Shown here piece after piece: positions 8,737-14,739 of a stretch of 64,000 bases of DNA. Numbering within the stretch: position 1 is the first letter of the stretch; every line of letters begins with the position of its first letter. Below the pieces are notes generated by a model. It had not been told where the DNA came from. It saw only the letters and a program-made list of their open reading frames with translations, and did no database searches. Position numbers and translations under genes: made by a program. This stretch comes from Clostridiaceae bacterium BL-3. Lineage in GTDB: Bacteria > Bacillota > Clostridia > Clostridiales > Clostridiaceae. The stretch is taken from positions 2,604,001-2,668,000 of the forward strand of contig CADDXC010000001.1 in the NCBI GenBank assembly GCA_902809985.1, read 5' to 3'.

Positions 8737-8913
8737 TTAGCCCTCCAATCTCACAATATATCCAAAGCTGTTTGAATAAATCTTATAACCCTGCCAGCCA
8801 CTTCTTTGTGCTGTTTCTATCAGTTTCAATGCCTTTTCTTTGTTTTCTGCTCTGGTTCCGTTGTAAAATTTGAATTCTCCATCCTTGGTAAGCCTTCTTA
8901 GTTTTTCTTGCAT
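8737..8913 (-). CDS. Small phage protein of unknown function
   Basis: A 58-residue protein starting MQEKLRRLTKDGEFKFYNG at 8913, with GGGG about 9 bases upstream, and ending GYKIYSNSFGYIVRLEG. The gap to the amidoligase start is only a few bases, so it belongs to that transcript. The C-terminal half could form a small beta sheet. I recognise no family. A 70-base AT-rich gap precedes it and may carry a promoter (TTGATA at 8976-8981 with TATATA at 8951-8956, spacing 19, weak). Confidence 0.6.
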   Translation of the reverse strand: MQEKLRRLTKDGEFKFYNGTRAENKEKALKLIETAQRSGWQGYKIYSNSFGYIVRLEG

Positions 8914-8986
8914 TTTGTTTTCCCCTTTCAAAGTGTGTTTTTTGTTATACTATATATCACTCTAAAACACATATATATCAAGGGTT

Positions 8987-10216
8987 TTATTCACTTTTAG
9001 ATATATTTTTATATGCTATTTTTTCACCACCTCTAAGTAAATAAATGTTATCCTCATTTTCTGCCTGCTCAATATATCTTTTAACAATAACATCCACATA
9101 CTTTTCATCAATTTCAATGGTACAGCAGATCCTGTCTGTCTGTTCGCAGGCAATGAGAGTTGTTCCACTGCCCCCAAAAGGATCAAGAACTATAGAATTA
9201 GTCAGGCTTGAATTTGTAATAGGATATGCTACTAATGCTACAGGCTTCATTGTCGGATGGTATTTTGACTTTTTAGGTCTGTCAAAATTCCAGGTAGTTC
9301 TCTGTTTTCTGTCTCCATAAAACTTATGTCCCGCAGTAGGCTTCCAGCCTACAAGTACCGGTTCGTGATTATACTGATAATCACATCTTCCGAGAACCGG
9401 AGAATTTTTTACCCATATACAGGTCTGATGGCAGAAAAATCCTGCATTTTTAAATGCTGTCCTGAAATTCACAGTTTCCCTGTCAGCGTGAAATACATAA
9501 ATTGAACCGCCGTCTGCAAGACTCTCGTACATACCCCTGTATGCGTCAAGCAGAAAATTGTAGAACTTTTTATCCTCCATATTGTCATTTTGAATTTTTC
9601 CTGCCGTTCCTTTATAGTCCACATTGTACGGAGGGTCTGTCACAACCAGGTTTGCCTTTTTCCCATCCATAAGTTTTTCATAGGTTTCAAGTTCTGTACT
9701 GTCACCGCAGATTAAATGGTGCCTGCCAAGCAGCCATATGTCTCCCTGTTTTGTAACGGGTGTTTCCGGAAGCGGTGCATCAAATCCATCTTCTTTCACA
9801 CCTTCAGGATAAATTTCATTAAAGAGTTCATCAATCTCAGGAGGATCAAAGCCAGTAAAAGATGTATCATAGTCCAGACTCTGCAAATCCTTTATAAGGC
9901 CGGCAAGCAATTCTTTGTTCCATTCCCCGCTTATTTTATTAAGCGCAATATTCAGCGCCTTTTCTTTAGTCTTATCAACATCAACAACCACGCAGTTAAT
10001 CTCGGTGAATCCGAGTGTCTTTAACACCGATATTCTCTGATGGCCGCCGATTACTGTCAAATCACTGTTAACAATGACAGGATCAACATATCCGAACTCA
10101 CTGATACTGTTCTTTATTTTTTCAAATTCACTGTCCCCCGGTTTAAGTTTTTTCCTCGGGTTATATTCAGCGGGTATAAGCGAATCTATCTTCAGCTTTT
10201 TAAATTCCAATTTCAT
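8987..10216 (-). CDS. ParB-domain DNA adenine/cytosine-N4 methyltransferase
   Basis: About 409 residues in two domains. Residues 1-125 are a ParB/sulfiredoxin-like domain (LIPAEYNPRKKL, VIGGHQRISVLKTLG). The rest is a methyltransferase with the catalytic DPPYNVDYKG near residue 195 and the SAM-binding DPFGGSGTTLIACE near 350, the order of the beta class. Such phage enzymes are orphan methyltransferases that may protect phage DNA or regulate packaging. No partner restriction gene is adjacent. The start codon lies inside the end of the upstream HTH-zinc gene, with no separate strong ribosome site, so translation is likely coupled. GTG 10219 is an alternative start. Confidence 0.9.
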   Translation of the reverse strand: MKLEFKKLKIDSLIPAEYNPRKKLKPGDSEFEKIKNSISEFGYVDPVIVNSDLTVIGGHQRISVLKTLGFTEINCVVVDVDKTKEKALNIALNKISGEWNKELLAGLIKDLQSLDYDTSFTGFDPPEIDELFNEIYPEGVKEDGFDAPLPETPVTKQGDIWLLGRHHLICGDSTELETYEKLMDGKKANLVVTDPPYNVDYKGTAGKIQNDNMEDKKFYNFLLDAYRGMYESLADGGSIYVFHADRETVNFRTAFKNAGFFCHQTCIWVKNSPVLGRCDYQYNHEPVLVGWKPTAGHKFYGDRKQRTTWNFDRPKKSKYHPTMKPVALVAYPITNSSLTNSIVLDPFGGSGTTLIACEQTDRICCTIEIDEKYVDVIVKRYIEQAENEDNIYLLRGGEKIAYKNISKSE

Positions 10217-10637
10217 CACCCCAGAATCTGTCTTTTATGTAACAGTCATGGCTGCAGTATTTTCGTTTCTTATTGCCGTAAACACTGAATTCCTTTCCGC
10301 AATACACACAGATGTATTTGTAAATGGAGGCGGGCTTTTTATTTCTTTCGCTCTGGTGTTCCCTCCACCATTTTCTTCTGCATTCTTCAGAGCAGAATCT
10401 CCTTGTTCTTCCCTGATTTTTCTGCTTGATAGGTTTTCCGCAGCAGGCACAGAGCAGATTCCTTTTTAATTTTTCTTCTACATTAAGGGCAACCACGTAT
10501 GAGTTCCCGCCTAATCCGCTGCGCCTGCAGAATCCTCTGACACTGTCTCTTGACAGTCCTAAAATTGCTGCAATCTTTTTATAGCCCATGCCCTTCTGCC
10601 TTAATTCTCTTATTTTTTGCCTGTCATCATCTGTCAT
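10200..10637 (-). CDS. HTH and double zinc-finger DNA-binding protein
   Basis: About 145 residues. The N-terminus is a helix-turn-helix resembling sigma or resolvase C-terminal domains (DDRQKIRELRQKGMGYKKIA, ILGLSRDSVRGFCRRSGL). Two Cys clusters follow, CACCGKPIKQ with CSEECRRKWW, and CVYCGKEF with CSHDC, each a CxxC/CxxxC zinc site. I chose ATG 10637 because AAAGGAG lies eight bases upstream. It overlaps the methyltransferase start and probably forms a two-gene unit with it. A regulator or a sequence-targeting partner of the methyltransferase are both possible; the function is unknown. Confidence 0.7.
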   Translation of the reverse strand: MTDDDRQKIRELRQKGMGYKKIAAILGLSRDSVRGFCRRSGLGGNSYVVALNVEEKLKRNLLCACCGKPIKQKNQGRTRRFCSEECRRKWWREHQSERNKKPASIYKYICVYCGKEFSVYGNKKRKYCSHDCYIKDRFWGDEIGI

Positions 10638-10671
10638 GGCAGATGCTCCTTTCAATAAACTTTTACGCATT

Positions 10672-10701
10672 AAAAAAACAGCTGCAGGATACTGCGGCTG
10701 T
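10672..10701 (-). terminator. Rho-independent terminator after the HNH gene
   Basis: On the minus strand ACAGCCGCAG pairs with CTGCAGCTGT around a 4-base loop (one mismatch), directly followed by seven T residues. It ends transcription from the HNH gene just before the HTH-zinc gene, so the 10637 operon should have its own promoter or rely on readthrough. Confidence 0.7.
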
Positions 10702-10737
10702 TTAATCCGGCCTTTATATTCCTGGATTTTTCATTAC

Positions 10738-10815
10738 CCCCCTTGTTTAATTCTGCGAAAATTCGCACGAGAGGGGGCGGCGGTCTCCTACCTGTCCCAT
10801 TTAGAGAACTTGACC
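10738..10815. other. GC-rich segment, candidate packaging (cos) site
   Basis: Between the HNH gene and the next gene lies a stretch much richer in G and C than its surroundings. It contains the short inverted repeat TGCGAA-AA-TTCGCA (10753-10766), a GAGAGGGGGCGGCGGTCTCC run and later GACCCCCCTGGGG. In cos-type phages of Firmicutes the cohesive-end site usually lies beside the HNH gene. This is positional inference; termini cannot be seen from integrated DNA. Confidence 0.3.
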
Positions 10816-10845
10816 CCCCTGGGGTTCTGATAAAATTTCCTCGTA

Positions 10846-11202
10846 TCAAAATTTATATTCCTTATATCTGTCTTCAGTCATAGTCTTTTTATCATGACAT
10901 CTCTTACAAAGCGGCTGCCAGTTGCTTTCATCCCAGAACAAAGTCCTGTCACCTCTGTGAGGAACAATATGATCAACAACATCTGCTCTGGTTAACTTCC
11001 CCTGTTTCCTGCACCTTACGCACAGAGGATTAGCTTTGAGGTATCTGTTTCTCGCTGCTCTCCATCTGCTGCCATAGCCTCTACCTGCTGAGCTGTCTCT
11101 TTCTTTAACATAAAGTTTTTTATGTTCTTCACAGTATCTTCCTTCTGTGAGTTTAGGACAGCCTGGGTGCTTACAAGGTTTTAGCGGTCTTCTCGGGCTC
11201 AT
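10846..11202 (-). CDS. Phage HNH endonuclease
   Basis: A 118-residue HNH nuclease of the type that works with terminase in genome packaging. An N-terminal Cys/His zinc site (CKHPGCPKLTEGRYCEEH) precedes the nuclease core: NPLCVRCRKQGK, DHIVPHRGDRTLFWD, NWQPLCKRCHDKKT. The DH, N and H residues of the HNH motif and the four Cys are all present. The start has a GAGGTG site and overlaps the end of a small Cys-rich ORF. In most related phages terS follows directly; here about 4 kb of other genes come between. Confidence 0.9.
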   Translation of the reverse strand: MSPRRPLKPCKHPGCPKLTEGRYCEEHKKLYVKERDSSAGRGYGSRWRAARNRYLKANPLCVRCRKQGKLTRADVVDHIVPHRGDRTLFWDESNWQPLCKRCHDKKTMTEDRYKEYKF

Positions 11203-11314
11203 TTCTACACACCTCTGTTCTTCTTTTCATAATGCATCCCGGAAAGATACAATACAAAAGATCTCTGCTTATTTTATTACTCCAAATACATTTCCTGCAT
11301 CTGTGAACAAACAT
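11171..11314 (-). CDS. Small Cys-rich phage protein overlapping the HNH gene
   Basis: A 47-residue frame from ATG 11314 with an excellent GGAGGAATAA ribosome site. It begins MFVHRCRKCIWSNK and continues DLLYCIFPGCIMKRR, giving Cys6, Cys9, Cys22 and Cys27, a zinc-site pattern. The last 32 bases overlap the HNH start in another frame, a typical coupled arrangement. Small zinc proteins are often found just before phage HNH genes. No homologue search was possible, so support is the ribosome site, the Cys spacing and the context. Confidence 0.6.
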   Translation of the reverse strand: MFVHRCRKCIWSNKISRDLLYCIFPGCIMKRRTEVCRNEPEKTAKTL

Positions 11315-11384
11315 TTATTCCTCCAAATAAAAAAGCTTCCAAGGCAATCTCCTCAGAAACTTTAAGTTATTCTTTTTGAACTAT

Positions 11385-11412
11385 AAAAAACTCCCAGGTT
11401 GATCTGAGAGTT
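11385..11412 (-). terminator. Rho-independent terminator after the KilA-N gene
   Basis: On the minus strand AACTCTCAG pairs with CTGGGAGTT (one G-U) around ATCAAC and is followed by a run of six T residues. It lies about 90 bases past the KilA-N stop. The rest of the 11315-11503 gap shows no other coding frame. Confidence 0.75.
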
Positions 11413-11503
11413 AATCATACACTTTTATATTATTATTCTAACACATACCAACCGGACAAAACGGACAGGTTTTACTTTTCTTGATTTTTTTATCATCATT
11501 TTA

Positions 11504-12358
11504 TTATTTTCTGTCTGAATTTTGTAGTTTTTTAACACTTTTATTATTTAACAACGATTTTAGCTGTACTCTTGCTATTTTATTTAATTCCATAAGTCTC
11601 TGTTTCTGATCTAATCCCTGCTGAATAAAATTAGCATTCATATTTTCGAGATTAACCATTACAATAAGTTGTTCAATTGTTGCATAATCTCTTATATTCC
11701 CTTTTAAATCTGGATTCTCGTTTCTCCAATCCTTTGCCGTCTTGCCAAATAAGGCCATATTAAGCACATCTGCTTCATTAGCGTATGTGACAGCAATTTG
11801 TCTGCCCGTTAAATCGTTAGATATTAAGTTTTCTTTTATGGCATCCGTATGTATTTTGTAATTTACTTTTGAAAGCATACGGTTTAAATTCCATTTGATG
11901 GATAGTTTACTGTTTTCATCCTCTTTTAATCTCTGGTAATCCTTTATTATATAAAGTTTAAATTCTGGTGATACCCATGAAGCAAACTCAAAGGCAATAT
12001 CTTTATGGGCATATGTACCACCATACCTGCCTGATTTTGAGATAATTCCAATTGCATCAGTTGATGTTATCCACTTCTGCGGAGACAGAACAAATGCATT
12101 AGCTCCTGCTTCATTTTTAAACTGGTCGAATTCGACCAGTTTAAAACTTGAATTATTCATTCTTTCCCATAATCCTAAAAACTCTATAGTACTTCTATTT
12201 CTTAACCAATTTTTAATTATATCAGCAGGAGCTTCTGGATTTTTATATTTTGCAATATCAGTTAAACTGATGTAGTCATCTTCATTTCCCTTCGAAACAA
12301 TAGAAATATTTGTTCCATTTGCATTTATTGTTGCTTTATATTCTTTATTTTTGGGCAT
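11504..12358 (-). CDS. KilA-N domain phage protein
   Basis: A 284-residue protein with an N-terminal KilA-N DNA-binding domain (about 15-150). Matching stretches are DYISLTDIAKYKNPEAPADI, IKNWLRNRSTIEFLGLWE, GRYGGTYAHKDIAFEFASWV and SPEFKLYIIKDYQRLKE. The C-terminal 130 residues are helical with no family I recognise. KilA-N proteins are usually antirepressors or other phage regulators. This one sits alone between the replication genes and the HNH gene, closed by its own terminator and preceded by a short gap, and is more AT-rich than its neighbours. That makes it look like an independently acquired cargo gene. Confidence 0.85.
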   Translation of the reverse strand: MPKNKEYKATINANGTNISIVSKGNEDDYISLTDIAKYKNPEAPADIIKNWLRNRSTIEFLGLWERMNNSSFKLVEFDQFKNEAGANAFVLSPQKWITSTDAIGIISKSGRYGGTYAHKDIAFEFASWVSPEFKLYIIKDYQRLKEDENSKLSIKWNLNRMLSKVNYKIHTDAIKENLISNDLTGRQIAVTYANEADVLNMALFGKTAKDWRNENPDLKGNIRDYATIEQLIVMVNLENMNANFIQQGLDQKQRLMELNKIARVQLKSLLNNKSVKKLQNSDRK

Positions 12359-12421
12359 TAGTTACACCTCACTTATCATCACTTAACAATATTATTCTAT
12401 CACATAATAAATTAGCTTGTC

Positions 12422-12817
12422 TTATTTTTTCTTTAAAAATCTATCATGTGCTTTTCTCACACTTTCACCAGATGCATATGGACTGATGCTTGACGATACC
12501 TGCTCCCAGCTAAGCCCGTTTACATATCTCAATGTCATGATCATCCTCATCTGACTGTCGTCAATACTTTCTATATACCTGTTAAGTCTGTTGAGTTCAT
12601 AGAAACATTTTTTTAAGTTTAAATTCAGCAGTTCCTTAAGGTCCACAATTTCAGCAGCGTATATTCCTACTTTATCTGATATTCCAGTGACGTGCGGCAT
12701 GCCTGTTATCCTTGATGTATCTGAAGCCGCAATGCACTCCAGTTCTTCTATTCTGCTTTTTAACTGCTCAATCTCCCGGTTAAGATAATAAAGCTGTGAA
12801 AGTTCTTTTTTATTCAT
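12422..12817 (-). CDS. DUF1492 / ArpU-like late regulator
   Basis: About 131 residues starting MNKKELSQLYYLNREIEQLK at 12817, where GTGAGG lies just upstream. The N-terminal half is coiled-coil; the C-terminal half (MIMTLRYVNGLSWEQVSSSI then GESVRKAHDRFLKKK) is a sigma-region-4-like helix-turn-helix. The family (DUF1492) is common at the end of the replication module in Firmicute siphophages and is thought to switch on late genes, by analogy with ArpU. The start overlaps the SNF2 helicase stop by a few bases. Confidence 0.8.
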   Translation of the reverse strand: MNKKELSQLYYLNREIEQLKSRIEELECIAASDTSRITGMPHVTGISDKVGIYAAEIVDLKELLNLNLKKCFYELNRLNRYIESIDDSQMRMIMTLRYVNGLSWEQVSSSISPYASGESVRKAHDRFLKKK

Positions 12818-14186
12818 AATCCTCACCGCCTGTCCTCGCTTTAACTGCATCAATCAGAGCTGCCTGGCTTGTATCTTTATTTTCAAGTGCCTTCATAACA
12901 CGTTCGTCTATTGTATCCTTAGCTAGGATATGGTGGATAACCACAGTATGATTTTGTCCCTGCCTCCAGAGTCTTGCATTTGCCTGCTGGTAAAGTTCAA
13001 GGCTCCAGGTAAGACCAAACCAGATAATAGTACAGCCTCCGTATTGAAGATTGAGGCCGTGTCCCGCAGAAGCCGGATGACAGAGAGCTGTCTGAGTTTT
13101 TCCCTCATTCCACTTTTCAATATCCTCTGAAGTGTTAATTTCTCCTGCATCAAAGCGTGCTTTAATCCTGTCTCTGTCATGTTTGAAAGCATAATACACG
13201 AGAACCGGTTTGCCATTAGCTGATTCTATTAAATCTTCTAAGGCATCTAACTTTCTGTCATGTATATATTTCACATCATTAAATTCATCATAGACAGAGC
13301 CATCTGCCATTTGAAGGAATTTGTTCGCCAGAACTGCTGCATTTGCCGCATCTACATCACTATCCTCAAAAGGAAGGAGTAAATCCCTCTCCAGCTTTCT
13401 ATACAGTTTCATCTCTTTTTCTGAAAGTTCTACTTCCACTTTGTTTAAAATGCACTCAGGCATTTTCAAATAATCAAGAGCCTTCATGCTGATGCATATA
13501 TCTGAAATCCTTTCATAGATTTTTTCTTCTCCGCCTTCGTTAACAGCATAGTCAGCGGGTATTCCGCCGTTAATATACTTTTGGGGATGAAAATATCTGC
13601 TGCGGTAGCCGGTAAAAGTTCTGCCAAGTCTCTGCCCGCCGTCCAAAAGATATATCTGGCTCCAAATATCCAAAAGTCCGTTGGGGACAGGCGTTCCGGT
13701 AAGCCCTATAATTCTTTTAATCTTATGCCTTACTTTCTTTAAAGCCCTGAACCTCTTAGCTGACGGGGATTTAAAACTTGAAAGCTCATCAATAACCACC
13801 ATATCAAAAGGCCAATCATTTTTATAAAAATCCACAAGCCATGGAACATTCTCTCTGTTGATGGTATATACATCTGCTTTTCTATAAAGTGCCATTATCC
13901 TATTTTTCTTGCTTCCCAGTACCTTTGAAATGTTTAAACATTTTAGATGCTCCCATTTTTCTATTTCATCCTGCCATGTAGTATCAGCTACTCTAAGAGG
14001 TGCGATTACTAAAACTTTTGAAACATCAAACATATTATACATAAGTTCTGCAATTGCAGTTAAAGTGATTACACTTTTGCCAAGGCCACATTCCAAGAAA
14101 AGTCCCGCTGATTTATGTTTTAATATAAACTCTGTTGAAAAAGCTTGATATTCATGTGGTTTATAATTTACTTTTTTCAATTTCAT
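12810..14186 (-). CDS. Phage SNF2-type DEAD/DEAH helicase
   Basis: A 458-residue superfamily 2 helicase. Motif I is GLFLECGLGKSVITL (Lys37), motif Ia APLRVADTTWQDEIEKW, motif II MVVIDELSSFKS, motif III GLTGTPVPNG and motif VI YQQANARLWRQGQNHTV. The length matches the single-module phage SNF2 enzymes found beside VRR-NUC and VapE genes. It probably remodels protein-DNA complexes or branched DNA during phage replication. The start has AAGGTG and overlaps the VRR-NUC gene. Confidence 0.92.
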   Translation of the reverse strand: MKLKKVNYKPHEYQAFSTEFILKHKSAGLFLECGLGKSVITLTAIAELMYNMFDVSKVLVIAPLRVADTTWQDEIEKWEHLKCLNISKVLGSKKNRIMALYRKADVYTINRENVPWLVDFYKNDWPFDMVVIDELSSFKSPSAKRFRALKKVRHKIKRIIGLTGTPVPNGLLDIWSQIYLLDGGQRLGRTFTGYRSRYFHPQKYINGGIPADYAVNEGGEEKIYERISDICISMKALDYLKMPECILNKVEVELSEKEMKLYRKLERDLLLPFEDSDVDAANAAVLANKFLQMADGSVYDEFNDVKYIHDRKLDALEDLIESANGKPVLVYYAFKHDRDRIKARFDAGEINTSEDIEKWNEGKTQTALCHPASAGHGLNLQYGGCTIIWFGLTWSLELYQQANARLWRQGQNHTVVIHHILAKDTIDERVMKALENKDTSQAALIDAVKARTGGEDYE

Positions 14187-14448
14187 CTATAACACCTTCT
14201 ATCTCTTCTTTTCTATCTATGCAGTAAACTAAAAATCCTAATGATTCTAATTGTGTTTTTCTTTTTATTTGAAGAGGTCTCATTTTCTTTCCGGGTGCTT
14301 TCAGTTCTACAAATGCCATCCTTCCGCCTGGCAGAAGCACCAGACGATCCGGCACTCCATTCACATTAGGAGAAATAAACTTTAATGCTAATCCATCTCT
14401 TTTTTTCACTTTTCTAATTAGTATCTGCTCTATATCTTTTTCTCTCAT
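14161..14448 (-). CDS. VRR-NUC domain nuclease
   Basis: About 95 residues, starting MREKDIEQILIRKVKKRDG at 14448 where GGAGGG sits seven bases upstream (the longer frame from 14502 lacks such a site). The nuclease core is visible: KFISPNVNGVPDRLVLLPGG then RMAFVELKAPGKKMRPLQ, carrying the D and ExK metal-binding residues of the PD-(D/E)XK fold. Stand-alone VRR-NUC proteins in phages are Holliday-junction-type resolvases. Overlap with the SNF2 gene suggests the two work together on branched replication products. Confidence 0.9.
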   Translation of the reverse strand: MREKDIEQILIRKVKKRDGLALKFISPNVNGVPDRLVLLPGGRMAFVELKAPGKKMRPLQIKRKTQLESLGFLVYCIDRKEEIEGVIDEIEKSKL

Positions 14449-14739
14449 TTTACTGCCCTCCATGCTTTTTTTATAGCTGAGATTATGATTTTTACCTTCC
14501 ATCTTTAGTTCTTAAGGCTGTTTCTTAGGGTCTTAAACTCTTACGCGTGCGTATATCTACGTGTGTACCTTATATACTCTATATATAATATATATAAATA
14601 CTCTATAATATAGATAAGAACATAAGAACTAATATAGTATAAAGCCTTGTTTTATATACATTTGACACAAGTTTTTAAAATGTACCTGTTTTAATCTTAA
14701 GTATCTTAAAAACATTTATTTAGTTCTTGTAAACTTGCA
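14449..14739. other. AT-rich non-coding gap, candidate phage replication origin
   Basis: This gap has no credible coding frame on either strand. It holds a long AT tract (about 14571-14640) and several copies of one short motif in both orientations: TAGTTCTTA at 14506-14514, TAAGAACTA at 14623-14631, a close TAAGAACA just before it, and TAGTTCTTG at 14721-14729. Alternating purine-pyrimidine sequence (ACGCGTGCGTATATC) flanks the AT tract. The location beside the primase-helicase gene fits an origin, but a regulatory leader is equally possible. Confidence 0.35.

Noticed and set aside
12923-13216. 97-residue frame antiparallel or alternate to the SNF2 gene
   Set aside because: It is contained in the helicase gene in another frame, with no independent start signals.
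14571-14610. AT repeat tract as a CRISPR or tandem repeat array
   Set aside because: The units are irregular TA/TATA runs, without constant repeats and unique spacers.
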